A stretch of 64,000 bases of DNA from Liolophura sinensis (Eukaryota > Mollusca > Polyplacophora > Chitonida > Chitonidae), in assembly GCF_032854445.1 (NCBI RefSeq), contig NC_088296.1, forward strand, positions 15,489,485 to 15,553,484, read 5' to 3'. Shown one piece after another: positions 13,301 through 21,132 of this stretch. Under the pieces are notes generated by a model. That model saw only the letters and a list, made by a program, of their open reading frames with translations. It had not been told where the DNA came from and made no database searches. Within the stretch, counting starts at the first letter, position 1; each line of letters opens with the position of its first letter. The position numbers were made by a program, and so were the translations under genes.

Positions 13301-15027
13301 TCTTGTCAGTTTACCTTCAGTTAAGGTTTTATTCCAGCTCTTCATGTAAACGCTTAAATAGAAGCAAATTAGGCGCTCCCTAGCACCGTGACTTAAGCAG
13401 AATTAGGTTAAAAAAAAGTGCACTGTTGTTTGTTGCAATTTATTATACATCCCTGGTCTGAAATTACTCAAATTGTTGTGTTGTCATACATATATTCATT
13501 TATTTGATTGGTTTGTTACGCCGTACTCAAGAATATTCTACTTATACGACGGCCGACAGCATTATGATGGGAGGAAACTGAGCAGAGCCCGGGAAAGACC
13601 CACGACAATCCGCAGGTTGCTACCAGACCTTTCCATGTATGGCCGGAGAGGAAGCCAGCATGGGCTGGACTTGAACTCTTAGTGACCGCATTGGTGGGAA
13701 GCTCCTGGGTCATTGTGCTTACCTTGAATGGAACAGTCGTACCCAATTCTTCCTAGGCCACATTGGCAGTTGCCGGCGTTGTTACCAGTGGTCAAGCAGG
13801 TGCCCTCGCACAAGGTTCCACTCCGCCGACAGTCGTAGGCACGTTGTCCCTCTACAACCACAGGCAGAAGGAAAATATTATGGTCGAGATTTCAAAGTCG
13901 TTAGTTTTGCCCAGTATTGTTTTTTTATTATTTTTATTATTATTTTTCATATTAAAGAACAACAATAATAAAGAATAACAATAAAATTAAAACAATTCTC
14001 AAATTTAAGTTAATGAAAGACCGCATGAATACGATTATTATTACTGACAATCTCTGAAATTTAGTCTATGCACTTGTGAATCAGAGATTCCTAAACATTC
14101 AAACAACAGTTGTCTACATTGTCAAAAAAATACCTTCTCATTTATCTCAAATTAAAATTTTAAGGGCCGATTTTAACTTTCACTGAATACGAGTACTAAA
14201 CTTGTGCTTGTGGTTCTGCCAACAGCATACATCAACTGAATGGAGCCAGTCACCGCCTTAGTTAAACTTTCGCCGTATTTATTTATTTATTTGATTAGTG
14301 TTTTACGCCGTACTCAAAATTATTTCACTTATGCGACGGCGGCCAGTATTTTGGTGGAAGGAAACCGGGCAGAGCCCGGGGGAAAATCACGACCATCCGC
14401 AGGTTGCTGTCAGACCTTCCCACGTACGGCCGGACAGGAAACCAGGCTTTCACCGTACTGCTTTCATTAAAATGTATCTTGGGGTATGTGATTGCTTTTA
14501 ACTGTATCAAATTATGGGAGGCGAATTTAATGCAAATTCACCCTGAACTGCCTATTAATGGAACGTATTTAAAAAAAAAAAAACCTTCATACATCCACGT
14601 AACCTCTACCATCGACGATTGACTTTGTTAAGCCTCTTATTACGATTATTTATATATTTGATTAGTGTTTTGCGCGGTACTCAAGAATATTTCACTTATA
14701 CCTTGGCGGCCAGTATTTTGGTGGGAGGAAACCGGGCAGAGCTCGGGGGAAACCCACGACCATCCGCAGGTTGCTGGAAGACACCTCGTACAAATTTCAC
14801 GTATGCTACGGCGATCAATTTTATGGGCTGATGCTCTCACACTGAAGAAGTTATGAGCTTCGGAAACTTGTATGTATTATATGTAACAAAAAGGCCGCCA
14901 TTGCACTTTAAAGTAATGACCCTTGAATCCTTGCACTTTATAATAGTATAACTTCATGCCTGAAAAATATAGACTTACCAACGAACAGCACCATCGCCAG
15001 TAAAAGTAGTACCTCGCGGAACATCAT
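4142..15027 (-). CDS. ZP-A: EGF-like and zona pellucida domain transmembrane protein (10 exons, 458 aa)
   Basis: Coding exons are 15027-14979, 13851-13723, 13066-12929, 12132-11933, 10844-10711, 9332-9178, 7653-7566, 6242-6080, 4876-4765 and 4350-4142. They total 1377 nt, with consistent phases (1,1,1,0,2,1,2,0,1) and no internal stop. Order of parts: signal peptide (about 1-16), EGF-like module 1 (about 24-57), EGF-like module 2 (68-101), ZP domain (about 110-350), furin-type site RKKR (365-368), extracellular stalk with two cysteines (396, 404), transmembrane helix (about 409-432) and a 26-residue cytoplasmic tail. ZP-N cysteines 1-4 and the ZP-C cysteines are present. ZP proteins are usually cut at a furin-type site before the membrane anchor and then polymerise extracellularly; that role is family knowledge. 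The ligand and tissue are unknown. The paralogue ZP-B lies on the opposite strand about 35 kb away. The model rests on splice logic and paralogue alignment, not on transcripts. Confidence 0.88.
4765..4876 (-). CDS. ZP-A coding exon 9: post-ZP stalk with furin site
   Basis: The exon is 112 nt, phase 0 in and phase 1 out. It holds a ZP-C cysteine (VSTCGP) and GFGRKKRQ, a consensus furin-type cleavage site matched exactly in ZP-B exon 9. An Asn-Glu-Thr glycosylation sequon follows. The donor GTGGGT (4764 downward) is the only nearby site that keeps phase with exon 10. Confidence 0.83.
5418..5548 (-). mobile_element. SINE-1 fragment in ZP-A intron 8
   Basis: Contains the tail and 3' body of SINE-1 (TTTATTTGATTGG, then CCGTACTCAAGAATATTTCA); the head is missing. 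Confidence 0.75.
5806..5926 (+). mobile_element. SINE-1 fragment in ZP-A intron 8
   Basis: A body fragment in the opposite orientation to the copy at 5418. It is recognisable from CTGTCAGCAACCTGCGG and GTATAAGTGAAATATTCTT. A short open frame here is SINE sequence. Confidence 0.7.
6080..6242 (-). CDS. ZP-A coding exon 8: ZP-C core
   Basis: The exon is 163 nt, phase 2 in and phase 0 out, the same length as ZP-B exon 8. It begins by completing GCIGLDAL and contains the ZP-C signature PIDAFKFDNSQDLVFQC followed by LLVCRAGDNRCNP, aligned with FKAFKFNTGELHIYC and VRVCLQATDALCQP in ZP-B. An Asn-Gln-Thr N-glycosylation sequon is present. The donor is GTAAGA. Confidence 0.9.
6330..7135. repeat. 29-bp minisatellite in ZP-A intron 7
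   Basis: About 27 imperfect copies of a 29-bp unit with core GTGAGCAACACAGGAGAAA followed by a variable decamer such as CTCAGACACG. It fills most of the first 900 bases upstream of exon 8 in the transcript sense. Long minus-strand frames through it are by-products of the repeat. Confidence 0.93.
7566..7653 (-). CDS. ZP-A coding exon 7: ZP-C cysteine 5 region
   Basis: The exon is 88 nt, phase 1 in and phase 2 out, too short to show as a long ORF. Its acceptor is GATTTCAG and its donor is GTACGT. It encodes YQSLFATSCTAYSS and ends VLVTGG, equivalent to ENCGAYN and MVADG of ZP-B exon 7 (103 nt). The next exon then supplies the following cysteine in both genes. It is the only stretch found in this intron interval that keeps frame and supplies the expected cysteine. 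Confidence 0.82.
9178..9332 (-). CDS. ZP-A coding exon 6: ZP linker and start of ZP-C
   Basis: The exon is 155 nt, phase 2 in and phase 1 out. AIVGEDLELRLVL matches the ZP pattern of a glycine-glutamate followed by alternating hydrophobics, and aligns with TFIGEDLNIKVSL in ZP-B exon 6 (158 nt). The acceptor is TCTAG and the donor is GTGAGT. Confidence 0.87.
9565..9815. repeat. 92-bp tandem repeat (2.7 copies) in ZP-A intron 5
   Basis: Units start at 9565, 9657 and 9749 with GGATTCTAAGGTGGACATTA. The first two carry TGACGTCA, the CRE palindrome; the third has a mutated form. A related, inverted stretch is at 41458-41660. Confidence 0.88.
10022..10465 (+). repeat. DR-2 dispersed repeat in ZP-A intron 5, interrupted by a SINE-1 piece
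   Basis: DR-2 is a repeat of about 270 bp recurring at 13.2, 25.4, 37.5 and 39.1 kb. Its landmarks are GAGAGTAAAACCAGAGCA, AGGGTTTTATTC and CATTGATGTTAATTGCAATTT. Its class is not recognised; I see no coding capacity. This copy is split by a SINE-1 fragment at 10147-10288. Confidence 0.82.
10147..10288 (-). mobile_element. SINE-1 fragment with perfect 13-bp target duplication
   Basis: The flanks CGTCAGGGTTTTA occur at 10134-10146 and 10289-10301. The fragment lacks both the tRNA head and the AAAT tail. DR-2 copies at 13.3 and 25.5 kb lack this insert and so represent the empty site. Confidence 0.85.
10711..10844 (-). CDS. ZP-A coding exon 5: end of ZP-N
   Basis: The exon is 134 nt, phase 0 in and phase 2 out. 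It carries the fourth ZP-N cysteine in HVANCIHT, aligned with HTVTCEHT in ZP-B exon 5 (137 nt). The acceptor is TCCAG and the donor is GTGAGT. An AGAG at the acceptor leaves a two-base ambiguity; phase and the paralogue favour a start at 10844. Confidence 0.82.
10903..11033. mobile_element. Foldback MITE-like element in ZP-A intron 4
   Basis: The ends are imperfect inverted repeats: GGCCCCGGTTTCATGAATCA at the left and, in reverse complement, AGGGGTCACCTTTATGAAAC at the right. No coding capacity. This type of TTTCATGAA-ended foldback element is common in invertebrate genomes. Confidence 0.55.
11061..11094. repeat. Poly-C tract in ZP-A intron 4
   Basis: A run of more than 20 cytosines on the plus strand, so the ZP-A pre-mRNA carries a G-run here. 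It is a probable length-variable site and a possible quadruplex. Confidence 0.9.
11933..12132 (-). CDS. ZP-A coding exon 4: first half of the ZP-N subdomain
   Basis: The exon is 200 nt, phase 1 in and phase 0 out. It carries ZP-N cysteines 1-3 (in TTCDV, AQCQF and NSCGI). FNGKIFV aligns with FNGEIFV in ZP-B exon 4. The acceptor is CTTTCAG (before 12132) and the donor is GTAAGG. The acceptor and first bases of this exon are copied several times further into intron 3 (see findings). Confidence 0.88.
12119..12420. repeat. Tandem duplication containing the ZP-A exon 4 acceptor
   Basis: The segment CATGTGGTCGAAACTGAAAG, which spans the exon 4 start and its acceptor (12133-12134), recurs in altered form near 12259, 12323 and 12389. 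Each copy is followed by a piece resembling GATGCAGTGGAGGACAAGCC. The copy near 12259 keeps an intact acceptor. Confidence 0.8.
12655..12893. repeat. About 45-bp tandem repeat in ZP-A intron 3
   Basis: Four to five imperfect units with the core AAACTAGTTTTCTCAAATG and CCAAACCCGAGG-like segments. It lies just upstream of exon 3 on the plus-strand map. Confidence 0.8.
12929..13066 (-). CDS. ZP-A coding exon 3: EGF-like module 2
   Basis: The exon is 138 nt, phase 1 to phase 1. It encodes a six-cysteine EGF-like module ending in the characteristic ACTAGFTGLGC. The acceptor is ATAG before 13066 and the donor is GTAAGC after 12929. ZP-B exon 3 (129 nt) is the equivalent module. Confidence 0.88.
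13205..13490 (+). repeat. DR-2 dispersed repeat in ZP-A intron 2
   Basis: Aligns with the 10.0-kb copy through GAGAGTAAAACCAGAGCA, AAGGTTTTATTCC and CCTGGTCTGAAATTACTCAAA, and lacks the SINE insert. Confidence 0.82.
13495..13719 (-). mobile_element. SINE-1 copy abutting the ZP-A exon 2 donor
   Basis: SINE-1 from its tail through GGCTCCTGGGTCATTG, stopping where the tRNA head should begin. The last SINE bases merge with the donor of exon 2 (13722-13717). Confidence 0.85.
13723..13851 (-). CDS. ZP-A coding exon 2: EGF-like module 1
   Basis: The exon is 129 nt, phase 1 to phase 1. Six cysteines are spaced like an EGF module, beginning YDCRRSGTLC and ending GRIGYDC. ZP-B exon 2 begins YDCRRSNQVC, so the two are clearly homologous. 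The donor GTAAGC (13722-13717) runs directly into a SINE-1 fragment, so the intron side of this splice site is partly SINE-derived. Confidence 0.88.
14277..14448 (-). mobile_element. SINE-1 copy in ZP-A intron 1
   Basis: Tail and body are present (CCGTACTCAAAATTATTTCA through CCCACGTACGGCCGGA); the head is missing. Confidence 0.8.
14648..14830 (-). mobile_element. SINE-1 copy plus a second SINE-1 scrap in ZP-A intron 1
   Basis: The tail and body run to about 14786. A second partial body follows at 14791-14830 (ATTTCACGTATGCTACGGCG). Confidence 0.75.
14979..15027 (-). CDS. ZP-A coding exon 1: signal peptide
   Basis: Sixteen codons plus one base, starting at a tandem ATG-ATG and encoding MMFREVLLLLAMVLFV, a typical hydrophobic signal peptide. 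The donor is GTAAGT (14978-14973). The exon is 49 nt, exactly the length of exon 1 of ZP-B, and both end in phase 1. The sequence just before the start codon looks like a splice acceptor ending in GGCAG. Confidence 0.8.
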
Positions 15028-15045
15028 CCTGCCAACACAAAGACA
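15028..15045 (-). promoter_or_regulatory. Probable 5' UTR splice acceptor before the ZP-A start codon
   Basis: Reading the minus strand, CTTTGTGTTGGCAG ends one base before ATG. ZP-B has the same arrangement, which suggests a conserved 5' UTR intron with an unlocated non-coding first exon upstream. Confidence 0.5.
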
Positions 15046-15450
15046 ATGAGTATGCGCCTAAAAAATGGACCTACAGTGTAAACATACTAGAATGCAAGAG
15101 ACTACTGTATAGAGAGTAAAAGGAGAAAAGCAACGAAAATATGATAGTGGGCGAATGCTAACACATAACCACTGAAATCCGGTTAGGGTGGAGGCATTGC
15201 TTAAAAGGTTCCAATTGCGACAAAGACTGGCCTTTCGTGTGAAAAGCACCAACAAAATACCTATGAATACATTAGCATACACAAGTTGCCAGTGGAACGT
15301 GGAATAAAGAAGGTGTTGCACAAGCCCACAAACAAGAATTAAATGCACCCATCGTTTACATAAAACGTGGGTATGAAGTTTCCGCTCAATGGCCCTCAGT
15401 CTATACATCGCAGTCTTTGAACGTTGCCAGTTTATCGAAAATAAGAATTT

Positions 15451-15497
15451 GGAGGGGAGGGGGCGGGAGTGGGGGTGGGGGGGGGGGGGGGGGGTCA
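15451..15497. repeat. G-rich tract upstream of ZP-A
   Basis: Several G-runs of 4-6 followed by about 19 consecutive G on the plus strand, about 430 bases upstream of the ZP-A start codon. It has quadruplex potential. Confidence 0.85.
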
Positions 15498-15764
15498 GGA
15501 GTTAGTGATGATGGACACTTGACGAACCATATACTGATTCCTGGTTTTAAACATGTTCTCGCCACGATATGGCTGAAATATTGCCGATGTGGCGTAAAGC
15601 CATAATCATTCATTCATTCATTCACTTGACATGACTCGCATTACCGATATGTGAAAGTGTATTTAACCAGTCTTATGAATTGCAACTGATATCGCTGTAT
15701 GTAGTAAAATCCAATTCTAGTTATAAAATCATGATACCAGACGGTGCATACGCTACTACTATTG

Positions 15765-15932
15765 AATTATGATCTCATATTCAACATAATATTTTGTTAG
15801 TTTAATGAAATTTTTGTGTTGAATTAACAGAATATGTGTGTTATGTTTAACAGAAAAATCTGCTGCCATAGCAGAATACATTCCGGCATCACTCAGACTT
15901 TGTGTTAAATTTAGCAGATTCTTTTTTTTCGA
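15765..15932. mobile_element. MITE-1 copy upstream of ZP-A
   Basis: MITE-1 is a palindromic element built from (TA)TTCTGTTAATTC and AGCAGAATAnATTCnnGCATCACTCA motifs; the best copy is at 61.8 kb. Here GAATACATTCCGGCATCACTC and flanking inverted motifs are visible. The element is degenerate. Confidence 0.65.
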
Positions 15933-17984
15933 GTAGCGGTACATGAATTTCATACCCCAAGAATTCTACGACTCCTTGTTGTTAATTACAGCCATCAAAA
16001 TCCTTTGTAAAGAGCTACATTATTACACATTAAACATTCTCCACACTAAAGTAAGTCAAACAAGAATGATTTCTTTCAAAGTCTTTCGATTTTTACCGTA
16101 GTTTGTTCGAATTTATTCACCAGAATTTTAACTATCGTACAGCTTCGAAATACATAAAGAAAAGACAAAAAGTGCGCTTGGGCAAAACAACGGAAATTGG
16201 ATTATTGCTAACGGATATGTACATTAGATGGTGAACAGCACGTTATCTACAGCTTGCCAGCATTATCTTTTCAATGACGACTTCTTTGCTGTGCTGTTTG
16301 AATAATGGTTTGGATGCTGTGAGCTACTGTTTTCATTGCAAAACTTATTCCACAGTTTCATCATGTGTTAATTCACACATACCACTGATGGTGTGAACCA
16401 TCCTGCACAAGTTTCTTTAATCCTACAATGGCTGTATGCGCAGTCTAACCTTCGTCGAAGATCATACGGGCCGTGAGTGTAACATGATTCCGTGACATGC
16501 CGTGTACTGTGGCTACGGCATATTGTTTAAGTTAAGCAGCACTATAAACATGTTGGTATAATCAATGCCCTAATGAATATTGTTCCAAATAGTTCATACG
16601 GATGTCGTCCAACACATTGGTTACAAATTTTCAGTCTTTCTTTGACGTCATGACGTCCCAATTACTTTCACCTAGAATGAAATGAGGCGCGATGTTGTCT
16701 CGAGATTGGATGATGAGGCGTTGGGAAAGACGGATCCATACATAGAAACTGCCCCGTTTCACGCCATCACAGAAAAGAAAAAAAAAAGAACAGAAACGAG
16801 CTAACAAAGGATGATATTTGGATTATTTCATAACCGTAAGAGATTGACAACACGCCCGCTTTCTTACCTAAATTCAGCTTTCCAGTTGAGGAATGTTCGA
16901 ATTTACGCCAAGTCAACAGAAAGATGATGGTGCGTTACAGACAGTATGAACGTTAACAAACACAGTATAGAAACACTTTTGTTGGTTAATGTACAGTTTG
17001 CAGTGTTGTCATACTGCCTGACAACCGTATTTCTGTTGAACAGGATTATCGTCGTAGTTGGTGGTAAAAGCCTTCCATTGGAGTCACACCTGATCTTGTC
17101 ACAGAGTTCATACTGAGCACACCGTCATAGCACGGTCGTATTTAACCTTCGATATAACAACTACAGTACTGTTACTATATCAGCTCAAAATCCAATGTCA
17201 CCTGGCGTTGTACCTATATAACACATGCATCACCAAACTGTCTCGCTGCACGAGTTCTGTCCCTTTGGTTCACAGTTCTGTATGAAGTGATACCAAGGTG
17301 ACATGCATATACCTCTTCATGGTTTATCGACTCATTCCACTGACTCCCTATATACACCAATGGCCATGCGCAGGTCTACCTGTGCCATGCTGGCTTCCCG
17401 ATCTACTAATTAACGGAAAGATACGCAACTCATGTGTGCATATAAAAGCAATTTCCATCGATGAAATGGAAATGAAAATCGATATGGCGGGTGTTTACCT
17501 GCTCCATCACGCCGGTATAGGTTTTGTGGCTTAATTCATTAGCGTGTGAATTACAACGATGTAGCCATGCAAGTATGAAAAGCACTGGGGATTGGGTGTT
17601 AAATTAGATAGATAAACCTTCAAAAAGCGCTTGTGTACAGGAAGCTGCAGGTATAGGTCTATGTACCCCAGTATTAGTCAATATTTGGACAAAAGTTAAC
17701 CGTCGACGAAACACCACTATGATATCAAACTGAAAAAAAAAAACAACACGTAAGGCGTAAAAAAGCTGATGCATGCGTCAATCAATTATGCAAATTCTCA
17801 AAAGCATTCACTCATGCATCTTACCGGATAATTGAATATTGATTTAGTTTGTCTGTGAATAGTGCCATAGCAACGTTGGATTAATTGGAGGGTACAGTTG
17901 TTTTTTTTTTTTTGTTTGTTTGTTTGTTTTGTTTTGTTTTTTCATTATTCCTTAATGGTGGTCATGATTAATTTAGTTAGGACT
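15933..17984. other. Intergenic stretch, no gene recognised
   Basis: No open frame with a recognisable domain. Any ZP-A promoter and non-coding first exon may lie here, but I could not identify them. A (TTTG)n run lies at 17901-17941. Confidence 0.5.
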
Positions 17985-18225
17985 ATTGGTGTTTCACGCC
18001 TAACTCACGGTGGACATGATAGTATGTATGTATGCTTAGGGTTTTACGTTGTAGTCCCACTTTTCAACCATATGACGATGAGGTGTCATCAGGTGTGGTG
18101 AACACATAGTATGGCTTTTTATGGCAGGGGCGAGCCCATGCTGTTAGAATGCGGCTGACTCTTAGGAATCATGCTGAAAACACCAGACATGACACCCCAT
18201 CCAGTCACATAGCAAGGTCTACGTA
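17985..18225 (-). mobile_element. SINE-2 copy, diverged
   Basis: Contains TTTTCAACCATATGACGATGAGG and CACCAGACATGACACCCC, shared with copies at 31.7, 36.5 and 44.3 kb. Confidence 0.65.
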
Positions 18226-19471
18226 AAAGCATCTCGTGTATGGAACCTTTACCTGAAACTGGAACAGAATACAGCTTTGTGCGTGATTCTAAATTCCACA
18301 TATTTACGTACATGACTTGTTTGCGATTATTATTTTTGTCGTTGTTTTTATTATTATTATAATTATTTTTATTCAGTTCTTTTCGAAAAATACCTTATTC
18401 CAATACCTTGTTATAAATTTAAAGCAGACAATAACACGTTGCAGTAATAAACGCGGATAGTAGTATCCGGTACGTGTCCTGCGTAACTTGTACATTGCTT
18501 CATTACCTTGATGTGTTAAACAGATACGGGTGTATGCAAATTGGGCGAGGGATATGTGGCAATTTATTTCGCACCTCAAAACCTCGAATTACCTCAGGCG
18601 GAACCTGTGTGTTGCCGTCTGTGATCTCTTTTGAGTGGCTATATGCCCGGGTATGAATGGTTAGCTTTTTAATGTTGGAAAGTGCAGTCTTTACATATAT
18701 ACTTGTGAACATATCTCATCTGAGTAACATCGAACCATATATTCGGATGTTCCTTAGCACAAACCTTTTTATCTTTTCCTTTTTCTTTTTCTTCTTGAAG
18801 TGCCGATATATGAACTAGTTCATTTGGGGTGAAGATGGGTGTGTCGACATTTTGAATGGAAAAGATTTGAATGGAAAGAAGTGCCCTGAATACATGCTCG
18901 ATCGCGGACTGGCACAAATACTCACTGGGGTGTGACGCGGTCATTGCTTCAGTGATCCTTCCTTTTACTACAAATAAACACCATTACCGGTTTTGACCCA
19001 CCCAGTAGCACGTCACAGTTGGGCACATTTTATCCTTTCAGAGCGAAAAATGAAAGAAACTCTTTTCAGTACAAGGGGAAAAGCGAAATGGTGGAGGATG
19101 GGGGATGCGTTGAGGACATGGGAAGGGGAAGGGGGAGGTGGCGTACACTTTTACAATTTACTTTCTCTTTTCCTCAGAAATTTCTAAAACTTTCTAAAAA
19201 GAATTGAAACCTAATGAAGCAAACAACAACAGAAAGACCATTAAAATGCCTATACCTTTACTTTTGTAAAGCTTTTTTTTAAATACCGTTTTGTTTAACT
19301 TTTATCCAATGACTTAAATTTATTTGTTTCTTTATTTATTTGATTTTTGTTTAACGCAATACTGAAAAGTTACTGACTAGATATCCGTCAATTTCATGAG
19401 TGGAGAAAACCGGAACACTTGGGGCACCCGGAGCACCCGGAACTCATACGTGTATATTTGCACACCATATA
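18226..19471. other. Intergenic stretch, no gene recognised
   Basis: Only short open frames without recognisable domains. A diverged SINE-1 tail is possible near 19320-19370. Confidence 0.45.
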
Positions 19472-19549
19472 GATTTATTTATTTATTTTATTTATTTGAT
19501 TGGTGTTTTACGCCGTACTCAAGAATATTTCACTTATGCGACGGCGGCA
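19472..19549 (-). mobile_element. SINE-1 3' fragment
   Basis: An (ATTT)n tail followed by GATTGGTGTTTTACGCCGTA and a short part of the body. Confidence 0.75.
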
Positions 19550-21013
19550 CACCATATGGAGGACAAGTGGTCTTCAACAAATGTTACACTGCGCAAACCC
19601 AGAACTTGTGTGTCCTAGCGATTAGCAGACAAGGGCCTTCATCCACCAGACAACGCCCGCTACTTATGTATCGAGACCGTCGACGGATTATATAATATGT
19701 GTCGGGTTAAAGCAAAAGTGCTTGTCTTGTTTGTAGTTAATTTATTTTGTTCATCCCACACAAAAGTTAGGGTGGATTATGTTGTGTTAAAAATGAAACG
19801 TGCCAAAATGGCGTATATAGCTGTATATAGAAAATATTGTTCTGCTCAGTACATCTCATGGACAAAAAAAAAACACTGCTGTTGTATTATACAGTGTCAA
19901 TAGCTTACATAAAATCGCGCCTATTCAAGTCAATCACATAGGAAATAAATCGAAAATTTATAAAATAAAATGGGAAGACAAGCTCTTCGTTATTCGTGCT
20001 TCGTTCACCTTTATTATTTCTCTTTTTTTTCTTCGGAGGGGGGGGGGGGTGTTCCTTTTATTGGGAGAAAAACTAATCCTTTTCTAGGACTATGTCATAT
20101 GTCTCAGTTAAGCTCAACAATTTCAACCTGTAAGTTTTCTGACATTTAAGTACGTTGTCATGAAAGTTTTGTTTTCTCTTCTTGTGGAAATGTTTAAATT
20201 TTCCTACCGAAGAAAACATTTTATCAATGTATGTTACAAAAGCGATGGTGTTGGTGCATGTTTACGAAAAGAAAATTGCGAAAAGAGAAAAGACAAACAA
20301 TAGCATGACACATTTTTAACTGAATGATGGAATAGGCGATCTCCCCTATACATACATCCGTACATTTGACTGGTTGCGTAACATCTCTCGTTTTTATAAG
20401 GCAATGTCCCACATCGCACACAAAAGACCATGTGTCGCTGGGAAATTGATTTTTTTTATCAGAGAAAGAAGTAGAATGGTATAATTTTACTGCAGTTTTT
20501 TTTGAAAGGATTCCTTTAACTCAGTGTAAAGAGGCAGCCTCGTGCTACATATATACAGAGAGCAGAAAAATGCATACAAAAAACAGGTTGTATAAAGCGC
20601 ATGGTGTGGACAGAAACTAGGTTTGCATCGCCTAGATTAAAAACACCAAGCCTTCTGGAGCATCCCAGAACAATATCGCTCGCTGAAGCGGAGTTCAACG
20701 TCTGGTTTCTATTACAGTTTGTTCATCTAGTGGAAAGGCCTAGGAGAAAAACTAAGACTATATGTTACAGGTTTAAGCTTTATGCTGTCCTAGGTTGGGA
20801 CATGCCTGTCACACACAAACATAAGAGCTGTAAAAAGAGTCGTAAGTAGACCGTAACTATTCACCTGTATAGGTTGACACATATATTTTAATGGTGATTA
20901 ACACATATTTGTGCGGAGTACTGTTTTATTTAAAACATATTTTGCTTACTTATTTGTTTGATATTTATCGATGATTTCTAAAATATTTCACGCTACACAA
21001 AGCCTAGGGCTTC

Positions 21014-21132
21014 CAGCAGTCTGCGGATGGTCGTGGTCTGCCCGGTTTCTTCTCACCATAATGCTGGGCGACGTTGTATAAGAGAAATATTCTTGAGTAC
21101 GGCGTAAAACACCAATCAAGTAAATAAATAAA
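21014..21132 (+). mobile_element. SINE-1 3' half
   Basis: From CTGCGGATGGTCGTGG through GAGTACGGCGTAAAACACCAA and an AAATAAAT tail. Confidence 0.78.
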
